From contig DIDN01000037.1 in the NCBI GenBank assembly GCA_002418185.1, positions 7,311-40,283 of the forward strand: a stretch of DNA of 32,973 nt, given 5' to 3'. Every line of letters starts with the position of its first letter. The first letter of the stretch is position 1. Source of the stretch: Deltaproteobacteria bacterium UBA5799 (GTDB lineage: Bacteria; Desulfobacterota; GWC2-55-46). Shown here one piece after another: positions 26,068 to 32,697 of the stretch. The position numbers were made by a program, and so were the translations under genes. Under the pieces are notes generated by a model. The model was not told where the DNA came from and searched no databases. It was given only the letters and a program-made list of their open reading frames with translations.

Positions 26068-26121
26068 GTTTGACTCACGCAAAACCCCACAGAACACCCG
26101 CATTATATGCACACGCGGATG

Positions 26122-26159
26122 GCGAATGAGAACTGTACCCAAGTACAGTTCTCATTCGC
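26122..26159. repeat. 17-bp perfect inverted repeat with CCAA loop
   Basis: Arms GCGAATGAGAACTGTAC (26122-26138) and its exact complement (26143-26159) flank a 4-nt loop. It lies 14 bp before the -35 box of the SemiSWEET promoter and over the -35 position of the minus-strand TATAAT. It could be a regulator operator, a REP-like element or an RNA hairpin. Confidence 0.9.
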
Positions 26160-26173
26160 GGCTTGTTTTGCCT

Positions 26174-26202
26174 TTGCAACTCTCCGCACAATCAAATAGA
26201 AT
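26174..26202 (+). promoter_or_regulatory. Sigma70-type promoter of the SemiSWEET gene
   Basis: TTGCAA (26174-26179), 17 nt, then TAGAAT (26197-26202; five of six). The start would be near 26209, about 26 nt before the ATG and just upstream of the GGAGG ribosome site. Confidence 0.5.
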
Positions 26203-26234
26203 AAGATGATTATTGCGATTACCGGAGGTTCCGG

Positions 26235-26489
26235 ATGGACTCGATAACGTTGCTTGGGCTCCTGGGTGGCACCCTTACTACCGCGTCGTTTTTCCCCCAG
26301 GTGGTCAAGACGATAAAGACCCGCTCTACAAAAGACGTTTCGTTCGCGATGTTCCTGCTCCTCTCCGCAGGGATAACCATATGGATAATATACGGGATCA
26401 AGATAGGCTCCGTCCCGGTCGTCGTAGCCAATTCGGTCTCGCTCGTCTTCTCGCTCGTGATCCTGGTCCTCAAGCTGGTGTATAAATAG
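26235..26489 (+). CDS. SemiSWEET (PQ-loop) sugar transporter
   Basis: SemiSWEETs are three-helix proteins that dimerise to form a passive sugar transporter in the inner membrane. The 84-residue product has three membrane helices: about 4-22 (with TASFFPQVVKTIKTRSTKDVS containing the PQ motif at residues 21-22), 38-56 (MFLLLSAGITIWIIYGIKIG) and 60-81 (VPVVVANSVSLVFSLVILVL). The length is exactly that of the family. GGAGG lies 8 nt before the ATG. It has its own promoter and no operon partner; acpS follows with a separate promoter. The transported sugar is not known. Confidence 0.92.
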   Translation: MDSITLLGLLGGTLTTASFFPQVVKTIKTRSTKDVSFAMFLLLSAGITIWIIYGIKIGSVPVVVANSVSLVFSLVILVLKLVYK

Positions 26490-26541
26490 AAGGATACGCA
26501 AAAACCCCCTGTCGCGGCCCGGGAGCAAGAGCCGGTTCCAT

Positions 26542-26570
26542 TTGCCAGGCCTGCGATATGTTGATATAAT
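26542..26570 (+). promoter_or_regulatory. Strong extended -10 promoter of acpS
   Basis: TTGCCA (26542-26547; five of six), 17 nt, then a perfect TATAAT (26565-26570) preceded by TGA, an extended -10. The start would be near 26577 and the leader about 53 nt. It is the best promoter match in the window. Confidence 0.65.
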
Positions 26571-26629
26571 TCGGCCTGAGGACCCCCATACCGATATCAA
26601 GCCAGATCGAAGGGAGCCGGAACCGGTCT

Positions 26630-26992
26630 GTGGGCAACTTTTCTACGGGAATAGACATAGTGTCCCTGAAAAGGGCAGAAAGGTCTTTCTCAAACGCCCG
26701 GTTTCTCAGATCGGTCTTTACCGACTGCGAGATCAAGAGGGCGTTTTCAATGAGAGTGCCTGAGAGACATCTGGCTGGCAGGTTCGCGGCCAAGGAGGCG
26801 TTTGTCAAGGCCATCTCAAAGGGCGTCCTGTCAGGCGTACGGCTAAAGGACATAGAGATTACGGCAATGCGCGGCGGTCCTCCGGGTTTCAAGCTGGGCA
26901 AAGGACCTGGAAGCCTGGTTGCGGGCAGGGACGTCCACCTGAGCCTTTCATACACAAGTGATTTCGCCATTGCCCTTGTCGTAATAGGGTGA
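26630..26992 (+). CDS. acpS: Holo-[acyl-carrier-protein] synthase AcpS
   Basis: AcpS attaches the phosphopantetheine arm of CoA to apo-ACP, needed for fatty acid and lipid A synthesis. The 120-residue protein has the magnesium-binding Asp in STGIDIVSLKR (residue 9) and the Glu-Lys pair in AGRFAAKEAFVKAIS near residues 51-60, then VHLSLSYTSDFAIALVV at the end. In many AcpS proteins a His sits where this one has Tyr (LSYT). The start is GTG at 26630. Only a weak GGGAG lies upstream, so translation initiation may be modest. Confidence 0.93.
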   Translation: MGNFSTGIDIVSLKRAERSFSNARFLRSVFTDCEIKRAFSMRVPERHLAGRFAAKEAFVKAISKGVLSGVRLKDIEITAMRGGPPGFKLGKGPGSLVAGRDVHLSLSYTSDFAIALVVIG

Positions 26993-27098
26993 GCAGGCCC
27001 GTATGCTCGCTCTTGTCGTCCGGACCAAAAAAATTTGATATTTTTATGTTTCTTCCGAAATATAGGGTAGAGTCGACCGGTTCCTCTATTTTCCTTTT

Positions 27099-27127
27099 TT
27101 GAAAAATGTGCTATTCTGTTTTAGGAT
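27099..27127 (+). promoter_or_regulatory. Promoter of the LuxR-type regulator
   Basis: TTGAAA (27099-27104; five of six), 17 nt, then TAGGAT (27122-27127; four of six), within the most AT-rich stretch of the window (27025-27165). The leader to the TTG start at 27190 is about 56 nt. Confidence 0.45.
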
Positions 27128-27189
27128 GCATGCTGGAACACACCCTGTTTTCAATATATGATTGAATATCGGTGCAGCGGAGGTTGGAG

Positions 27190-27834
27190 TTGACGCAGGT
27201 CGTAGTCGCGATGAGCAATATCCTTTTGTCCAAAGGGATTGCCAAGCTAATAGAACCCGAAAAGGAAATCTCCGTCTTCAAAATACTTGCGCCCGGGAAG
27301 GAATACTCCGATGCGGAGCTTCAGTCCCTGGGTCCCTCGGTTGTCATTACTGATTTCATGACCCTGCACAATTCGTTCACAGGCCTCGACGAAGCCGTAA
27401 AAAGGCCATTTTTCATACTCGTTGATACTGACTGTGGCAGGGAGAACCTCGTCTCAGCAGTGCTCAGAAAGAAGATAAACGGGGTCCTCCTTGGGGATTC
27501 GAGCCCGGAACTCCTCATAAAGGCGATAAAGGCCGTCTCGAAAGGCGACATCTGGCTCGACAAGCAGACCTTCAAGAACATACTCCACGGCATAAACGCG
27601 CTGGGGAGCGAGAAAAACACCCTTTCGCCCAGGGAAAAGGAAATAGTCAAGCTTACGGGCAAGGGGCTGAGGAACAAGGAGATAGCCCAGCAGCTGAACA
27701 TAAGCGAGACAACCGTAAAAACGCACCTGAACAGGATTTTCCAGAAGCTGAACATCAAGGCCCGCTCCGAGCTCATAAGCTATGCAATCAAGAACCACGC
27801 CATGAACAACCACAACCTTAGGAATACGTTATAA
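27190..27834 (+). CDS. LuxR/NarL-type transcription regulator with a degenerate receiver domain
   Basis: This 214-residue regulator has a response-regulator-like N-terminal domain (1-125) and a LuxR helix-turn-helix (about 144-206: LSPREKEIVKLTGKGLRNKE, then LNISETTVKTHLNRIFQKL). I chose the TTG at 27190 because GGAGG lies 6 nt upstream; a GTG at 27172 has none. The receiver keeps Asp55 (VVITDF) where the phosphoacceptor sits. The acidic pair after strand 1 is replaced (VVVAMSN) and the usual Lys before the final strand is Gly (INGVLLGDSS). It therefore probably works without normal phosphorylation. It stands first in the exopolysaccharide cluster and likely controls it. Confidence 0.85.
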   Translation: MTQVVVAMSNILLSKGIAKLIEPEKEISVFKILAPGKEYSDAELQSLGPSVVITDFMTLHNSFTGLDEAVKRPFFILVDTDCGRENLVSAVLRKKINGVLLGDSSPELLIKAIKAVSKGDIWLDKQTFKNILHGINALGSEKNTLSPREKEIVKLTGKGLRNKEIAQQLNISETTVKTHLNRIFQKLNIKARSELISYAIKNHAMNNHNLRNTL

Positions 27835-28079
27835 AACACCCTCCCTGTCCCGCCTGGCCGTAATCCGGCGTATTGAAAACATTTTTTCATGACCCGTTGC
27901 TTCGGGACCCGGCCCCGGCGAGCCGGCTGCAATCCCTGCCTGTACAACCAAAGGACGACTCCACCCTGAAAAGGTTGTACTACCTCTTCCATGATTTTGT
28001 ATACCTTTGAAGGATTGCCAACTCCCCTGACCGCGACTATCATAGGCAGTCCAAAATACGTTGTAAGGGCAATTGCCTT
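27835..28079 (+). other. 245-bp leader between the regulator and the PilZ gene
   Basis: No gene is supported here. The stretch contains GTACAACC (27942-27949) with GGTTGTAC (27973-27980) around a 23-nt loop, and a CCGGC/GCCGG hairpin near 27909-27927. I looked for the c-di-GMP (GEMM) riboswitch core and did not find it. No strong promoter is clear, though TTGTAC and TATACC occur near 27976-28003 with unfavourable spacing. Confidence 0.4.
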
Positions 28080-28442
28080 TTGAAAAAATCAAAGGACATT
28101 ACCAGTACGCGTGTCTGCCCGTCTTGCGGGAAGGCCTTCATCTGGTTCGTCGAGACCCCGCTGGCCTGCCCTTACTGCGGATACCTGCATCATGAAAAAA
28201 GGGGTGAGAACAGGACCGCCGCGAGCAGGAAGTTCGTCCTTAGGCTGGGGAAAAAGAGCTGCCAGGCCGACCTGCTCGATTACTCGCGGTCCGGGGCGAG
28301 GGTTTCCTGCCCGGAGCGCATAGCCATGAACACGGTGGTTTCGATAGATATCGAAGAACTGGACATCCACCGGTACGCAAGGGCCGTATGGACCAAGTCG
28401 CCGCTTCCGGGGCTGGCGATGGCAGGGTTCAAGTTCATCTGA
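28080..28442 (+). CDS. Zinc-ribbon PilZ-domain protein (probable c-di-GMP effector)
   Basis: PilZ domains bind c-di-GMP and regulate polysaccharide production or motility. The 120-residue protein has two CxxC pairs (Cys13/16 in CPSC and Cys30/33 in CPYC) forming a zinc ribbon, then the PilZ domain (about 41-120). RGENR at 41-45 fits the RxxxR arm, and DYSRSG at 67-72 fits DxSxxG; both c-di-GMP motifs are present. The start is TTG at 28080 with only a weak upstream AAGG, so translation may be low. It lies 9 nt before the export protein gene, which points to allosteric control of that cluster. What the PilZ protein contacts is unknown. Confidence 0.85.
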   Translation: MKKSKDITSTRVCPSCGKAFIWFVETPLACPYCGYLHHEKRGENRTAASRKFVLRLGKKSCQADLLDYSRSGARVSCPERIAMNTVVSIDIEELDIHRYARAVWTKSPLPGLAMAGFKFI

Positions 28443-28451
28443 GGGGAAATC

Positions 28452-29033
28452 ATGTTGTCAAGACGCGTCCTTAAGGCGTTCACATTCGTAATTTTTTCAA
28501 TCCTCCTGGCCAACGCGCCTGTTGCCGCCGCGGAGGAGGACGGGCCCGGATACCTGATAGGCCCTGAGGACATACTCGAGATAGTGGTCTGGAGGAACAC
28601 AGAGCTCTCCAGACAGGTCACGGTGAGGCCCGACGGCAGGATATCCCTGCCGCTCATAGGCGAGCTCGGGGCAGCCGGCCTTACGCCCGAGGAACTCCGG
28701 GAGGAAATCGTTAAAAGGCTCAAGGAATATCAGCAGAGCGCCGTGGTCGCTTCCGTGATAGTGCAAGACGTAAACAGCTACAAGGTATTCATCCTCGGGC
28801 AGGTGCAGGTGCCCGGGGGTTACACCCTGAGGTCCAGGACGACGGTGCTGCAGGCGCTTTCTCTGGCCGGGGGCTTCAGCCAGTTCGCGTCCAAGAACAG
28901 AATAGTGCTTATAAGGAAGCGGCCCGACGGGCTCGACGACAAGATCCAGGTCAAGTTCGACGACCTGGTCTATGACGAAGAGAGCCGCGCGAACGAGTAC
29001 CTCAGGCCGGGAGATACGATCTTTGTACCGTAG
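28452..29033 (+). CDS. Wza-type polysaccharide export protein (exosortase/PEP-CTERM-locus type)
   Basis: This outer-membrane or periplasmic polysaccharide export protein has the SLBB/Poly_export fold. The 193-residue product has a signal peptide (LKAFTFVIFSILLANAPVAAA), the Poly_export domain (YLIGPEDILEIVVWRNTELS near 34-53; VRPDGRISLPLIGELGAAGL) and an SLBB domain (VFILGQVQVPGGYTLRSRTT near 111-130). It has no lipobox Cys after the signal, unlike classical Wza. Its short length fits the small exporters of exosortase-linked loci. GAGGGG precedes the ATG. It overlaps the next gene by 11 nt. Confidence 0.9.
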   Translation: MLSRRVLKAFTFVIFSILLANAPVAAAEEDGPGYLIGPEDILEIVVWRNTELSRQVTVRPDGRISLPLIGELGAAGLTPEELREEIVKRLKEYQQSAVVASVIVQDVNSYKVFILGQVQVPGGYTLRSRTTVLQALSLAGGFSQFASKNRIVLIRKRPDGLDDKIQVKFDDLVYDEESRANEYLRPGDTIFVP

Positions 29034-30153
29034 GCTGACACTGGCCGGCTTTCTGCTGCTCCTCTGGGCCGGGCAGGCATGCGCATGGGTCGCAACTCCG
29101 GCGCTTACGACCGAGTACCGGTTCGAATCCAACTCCGGCGCTGCCGCTGTCGGGAGCGGCGGAGGGGATGACAGTATCCTGAAGGCGTCTCCCAGGCTCG
29201 ACCTGGAAAAAAAGGGCATGAACGCCGCGTTCAATGCGGGATACGGGTTTACCGGAAACTACTACCTCAACGGCCGGGACAGGGACTGGACAGCCCACAG
29301 GGGGACTGTCGGGCTGGAGATGAGGGTTTCTCCTTTGACAGAGCTGAATGCAGGATACGATTTCACCTACACGAGGGAGCCGAGGGAAGTGACCCTGACA
29401 GGCATCGAAGCGTTCCGGACCACCGCTGTCCGCTCGCACAACGGGCTTATCCGCGGCTCCTATACGATAAGCCCCAGGCTCGCCGGCAGCCTCTCGCTTT
29501 CCGGGAACGCCCTTGAGTTCGAGGACCCTTCCGCCGTTGACAGCAAAACGTACTCGGCCGGGGCAGCCGGGGAGTTCCGGTGGACTGAAAGGACGAGCAT
29601 TACCCCGGCATACGGGTTCACGGAGATCACCTACGATTCCGACGCGTCGACCGGGACAGAGACCCATTCTCTCAGCGCGGGCTTCTCGACCCGGCACTCG
29701 GAGAGCCTTACGTACGGTATTTCCGCAGGCATGACCTACTCAACGGGCCTTGGCGACCATCTCGACTGGACCGCGGCAGCGGGGATTTCAAAGTCGTTCC
29801 GCAGGGGCTCCGTGTCGGCGGCCTATTCGAGATCCGTATCGAACAGCTCGGGGCTATCGGACGAGCTCAATATAAACGACACCGTTTCCGCGGTCCTGAC
29901 CCGGCATTTAAGCGAATCTGCTTCCATGTCCGTACGCGTCGCTTATGCCATGAACAACTCGGAACCGGCTGGCACGGTCGACTTACAGTCGTATTCGGCC
30001 GACGTGGGCATCAGTTGGAAGCCCCTTCCCTGGGCAGCTGTCGGCGCCGGCGTAAGCCACTTCAACCAGCTTTCCGACGGAATTGCAGGCGCGGAAATGG
30101 AGCGGAACTCCCTTTACCTTAACCTGACGGTCCACGGCGAACACAGGCTCTGA
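29023..30153 (+). CDS. Outer-membrane beta-barrel protein of the exopolysaccharide locus
   Basis: This is a 376-residue protein of many alternating amphipathic strands (ATPALTTEYRFESNSG, MNAAFNAGYGFTGNYYL, LIRGSYTISPRLAGSLSLSG and so on), ending in a strand with LNLTVHGEHRL. It resembles the outer-membrane proteins that accompany Wza/Wzz genes in PEP-CTERM loci. I chose the TTG at 29023 because GGGAG lies 9 nt upstream and the following residues (RRLTLAGFLLLLWAGQACA) form a signal peptide; the frame is open to 28972 inside the previous gene but that part is arginine-rich. It probably forms a pore or a polysaccharide-binding barrel; the exact function is unknown. Confidence 0.8.
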   Translation: MYRRLTLAGFLLLLWAGQACAWVATPALTTEYRFESNSGAAAVGSGGGDDSILKASPRLDLEKKGMNAAFNAGYGFTGNYYLNGRDRDWTAHRGTVGLEMRVSPLTELNAGYDFTYTREPREVTLTGIEAFRTTAVRSHNGLIRGSYTISPRLAGSLSLSGNALEFEDPSAVDSKTYSAGAAGEFRWTERTSITPAYGFTEITYDSDASTGTETHSLSAGFSTRHSESLTYGISAGMTYSTGLGDHLDWTAAAGISKSFRRGSVSAAYSRSVSNSSGLSDELNINDTVSAVLTRHLSESASMSVRVAYAMNNSEPAGTVDLQSYSADVGISWKPLPWAAVGAGVSHFNQLSDGIAGAEMERNSLYLNLTVHGEHRL

Positions 30154-30154
30154 C

Positions 30155-31660
30155 ATGGAGAACTTCAATCTCATATCGTTTCTTGAGGCGGCATACAGGC
30201 GCAAGTGGCTGGTAATCGCTCTTGCCTCATTGGGCACCGTCATAGCCGCGCTGGCGGCCTGGCTCATGCCCTCGTACTATCTCTCAAAGACGCTGATACT
30301 TGTCGAGCAGCAGCAGGTGTCGACATCCTATGTGACCCCGACGGACGTCACTCCCTTCAACCAGCGCCTCAATACCATCCGCCAGCAAATACTCAGCAGG
30401 CCGAACCTTGAGCGCATCATTAACGAGTTCGGCCTGTACCAGACGAACGACGGCCTCGTTGAAAGGGCCGCGGCCAAGATGGGTTTCGACATGGCCAGAC
30501 CCATCAGCCGGGAAAACGCGCTCTTCAGGCTTGCTTCCAGCATCGAGGTAAACCTCTTGGGCGAGAGGAGGGCAGAGGACGCGTTCAGCATAAGCTATTC
30601 AGGCACCGACCCTTATACAACGATGCAGGTCACGAGCGCCCTCGCTTCCATGTTCATAAACGAGAACCTCAAACGGAGAGAGATGTACGCCGAGGGGACC
30701 TCGGAGTTCCTAGCCGACGAGCTGGCGCGGGCCAAGAGCGAGCTTGAGGCACAGGAGCGCGCGGTAAGGGAGTTCAAGGAAAAATACATGGGAGGGCTTC
30801 CGCAGCAGCTTGAGGCCAACCTGAGGACGCTCGACAGGCTCCAGCTCGACCTTCAGGCGGTGCGGATCGAGATAAAAAGCGCTGAAGACAGGAAAGTACA
30901 GCTCGAAACCCAGTTTAATTCTCCTGTCGGCGCCGTATCCGGCCCCCATGTCAACCCGCTGGCGGTGGAGATGGAAGGCCTGCAAAGGGAGCTTACGCAG
31001 CTACTTTCGCAGTATAACGATAACTACCCTGACGTAATCATAATAAGGAACAGGCTCAAGGAGCTTGGGAACCTCCTTGCGTCGAACAGGACGGGGGCTG
31101 CCGAAAGCCAGGCGGTAGAACTCCCGGGGCCTGAGATAAGAAACCCCGACGCCTATAACAACCTCGTTTCGGTTGAATCGCAGCTACGCTCCCTCAGGAC
31201 AAGGGAGCGCGAATTGAACGAGAACATTCGCGCGCTTGAAAGGAGGGTCGAGGAGACCCCTGCGAACGAACAGAGGTTTACGGACCTCAACAGGAACTAT
31301 CAGATATCATTCACCAACTACCAGAACCTGCTCGAAAAGAGCCTGAACGCGCGACTTGCCGAGAACCTCGAGAAAAGGCAAAAAGGCGAACGGTTCAGGA
31401 TAATTGACCCGGCAAACCTGTCGGAGAATCCCTACAAGCCGAAGAGAAACCTTATTACCCTTGCCGGAGGCGCAATGGGTGTGGCGCTCGGGTTCGGGAT
31501 AATATTCCTGCTGGAGCACATGAGCCCGGTATTCAGAAAACCCGAGGAGTTCGAGGACCTGCTCGAATTCCAGGTCCTTGCCTCGATCCCGGCTTTCCAG
31601 CCGGAGCCGGACGCCGGGAAAGGCAGGTTCGCCAAAGCGACCGGAGGCCGGAGGAGATGA
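30155..31660 (+). CDS. Wzz-type polysaccharide chain-length determinant (no kinase domain)
   Basis: This inner-membrane protein sets chain length or couples polymer export. The 501-residue product has an N-terminal membrane helix (about 18-38: LVIALASLGTVIAALAAWLM), a Wzz domain (YYLSKTLILVEQQQVSTSYV onward), long coiled coils (about 185-260 and 335-370: EARVEETP-like and LEAQERAVREFKEKYMGG) and a C-terminal helix (about 430-450: LAGGAMGVALGFGIIFLLEH). The cytosolic tail is short and has no tyrosine-kinase domain. In many loci of this type a kinase follows; here a MinD-like ATPase does. It starts 1 nt after the barrel gene stop and overlaps the next by 4 nt. Confidence 0.9.
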   Translation: MENFNLISFLEAAYRRKWLVIALASLGTVIAALAAWLMPSYYLSKTLILVEQQQVSTSYVTPTDVTPFNQRLNTIRQQILSRPNLERIINEFGLYQTNDGLVERAAAKMGFDMARPISRENALFRLASSIEVNLLGERRAEDAFSISYSGTDPYTTMQVTSALASMFINENLKRREMYAEGTSEFLADELARAKSELEAQERAVREFKEKYMGGLPQQLEANLRTLDRLQLDLQAVRIEIKSAEDRKVQLETQFNSPVGAVSGPHVNPLAVEMEGLQRELTQLLSQYNDNYPDVIIIRNRLKELGNLLASNRTGAAESQAVELPGPEIRNPDAYNNLVSVESQLRSLRTRERELNENIRALERRVEETPANEQRFTDLNRNYQISFTNYQNLLEKSLNARLAENLEKRQKGERFRIIDPANLSENPYKPKRNLITLAGGAMGVALGFGIIFLLEHMSPVFRKPEEFEDLLEFQVLASIPAFQPEPDAGKGRFAKATGGRRR

Positions 31661-32697
31661 GCTTTTTCGCCAGATTCCTCGGCAGGAAGAAAAAGCCGGA
31701 GCCGGAAGGGGAAGCAGCCCCGGGTCGCCTTTCCATAGTCGGGAGAGGGCCACGGCCCGCCTCGCGCATATGGACCGTGGGCGGCGGCAAGGGCGGAGTG
31801 GGAAAGAGCATCGTAGCGGCGAACTTCGGAGCGCTCCTTGCCGGCTCCGGACAGAGGACTTTGCTTATAGACGCTGACTTCGGCGCAGCCAACCTGCATA
31901 CCCTTTTCGGCATAACAGGCTCGAACCTTTCCCTTTCGAGCTTCCTTAAAGCGGATATCACCGATATCCGAAGGGTCGTAACCGGGACCGGGATACAGGA
32001 CCTCGACATAGTTACAGGGGCCATGGACTCGCTCAATATAGCCGATATGAAAGCCTCTTACCTTGCGCGCCTCCAGACGGCGGTATCGGAGCTCGACTAT
32101 GACCATATCGTCCTGGACCTTTCGCCTGGCACTTCCCCGGAGGTGCTCGATTGTTTTCTCATGTCCGACGAGGGTGTTCTGGTCACCACGCCAGAGCCGA
32201 CATCAATAGAGAACACGTACAGGTTCATGAAATGCCTCTTCCTCAGGAGGATACGGGCGGTCATAAACTCGGGCGAGCCCGGGCGTCTGAAGGAGATGCT
32301 CAAGGCCGCCCTCGAGCGCGACCCGAAGATAAGCACCGTCTCGGAGTTCATCAAAAACTTCCGGCTGAGCGCCGGTGGCGAAGCGGCTCCCGAGGAAATA
32401 CTTGGCGGAATGGGAGCTCACCTGATCGTTAACAGGACCAGGCTTCCGGAGGACCGCACCATCGGGCCGCATATGCAGCGGGCCTGCCTGAGCTACTTCG
32501 GCGTACGTTTCAACCACCTGGGCGATATCTGCCAGGACACCTTGATAGAGGACTCGGTCCGGACGAGAAAACTGCTTGTCCGGAACTATCCTGGCACAGC
32601 GGCGGCCCTCTCGCTCACGTCCTGCTTCCGGAAACTGGTCTCTGTCGAGCAGGGGAAAGTCGAGCAGAAGGCCGCAAGGGGGCTACAGCAGACATGA
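31657..32697 (+). CDS. MinD/FlhG-like P-loop ATPase of the exopolysaccharide locus
   Basis: This is a 346-residue deviant-Walker ATPase: VGGGKGGVGKS at 41-51, DADFGAANLHTLFG near 72-85 and IVLDLSPGTSPEVLDCFLMS near 151-170. The N-terminus is basic (FLGRKKKPEPEGE), which could give membrane contact. An insertion (about 205-260) and a C-terminal region, with the VNRTRLPEDR stretch where MinD/FlhG proteins have their final strand, are present. It sits where a tyrosine autokinase (BY-kinase) is usual. Its start overlaps the Wzz-like stop by 4 nt, and its stop overlaps the J-like gene by 4 nt. A role in positioning or energising the export machinery is inferred, not shown. Confidence 0.85.
   Translation: MSFFARFLGRKKKPEPEGEAAPGRLSIVGRGPRPASRIWTVGGGKGGVGKSIVAANFGALLAGSGQRTLLIDADFGAANLHTLFGITGSNLSLSSFLKADITDIRRVVTGTGIQDLDIVTGAMDSLNIADMKASYLARLQTAVSELDYDHIVLDLSPGTSPEVLDCFLMSDEGVLVTTPEPTSIENTYRFMKCLFLRRIRAVINSGEPGRLKEMLKAALERDPKISTVSEFIKNFRLSAGGEAAPEEILGGMGAHLIVNRTRLPEDRTIGPHMQRACLSYFGVRFNHLGDICQDTLIEDSVRTRKLLVRNYPGTAAALSLTSCFRKLVSVEQGKVEQKAARGLQQT

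Larger units (their letters stand above)
25968..26095 (-). ncRNA. Candidate structured small RNA (about 128 nt)
   Basis: A perfect TATAAT lies on the minus strand at 26107-26102, and an intrinsic terminator ends at 25968. Between them are a GGGGTTT/AAACCCC hairpin (26088-26065) and a perfect 22-bp hairpin (26067-26046 with 26026-26005) whose 19-nt loop contains GGGG, GGGGG and GGG runs. No good -35 box is seen; the expected position falls in the 17-bp inverted repeat, so an activator may bind there. The sequence does not match what I recall of SRP RNA, tmRNA or 6S RNA. The existence of the transcript is inferred. Confidence 0.35.
25770..26234. other. 465-bp gene-free region rich in inverted repeats
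   Basis: No protein-coding frame is convincing here. From left to right it holds the minus-strand tRNA promoter with a palindromic spacer, a minus-strand intrinsic terminator, a 22-bp perfect hairpin, a minus-strand TATAAT, a 17-bp perfect hairpin and the plus-strand promoter of the SemiSWEET gene. These are listed separately. The stretch 25770-25861 is probably the tRNA leader. Confidence 0.7.

Noticed and set aside
25968..26095. Identity of the structured transcript as SRP RNA, 6S RNA or tmRNA
   Set aside because: The SRP tip sequence, the long 6S bubble and the tRNA-like ends of tmRNA are all absent.
26103..26600. 165-codon minus-strand frame opposite SemiSWEET
   Set aside because: Antisense to a clear membrane protein with its own ribosome site; the frame contains runs of Arg, Asp and Tyr with no motif.
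27835..28079. c-di-GMP (GEMM) riboswitch upstream of the PilZ gene
   Set aside because: The context would fit, but the GGGACGCAAAGCC-type core and the tetraloop receptor are absent.
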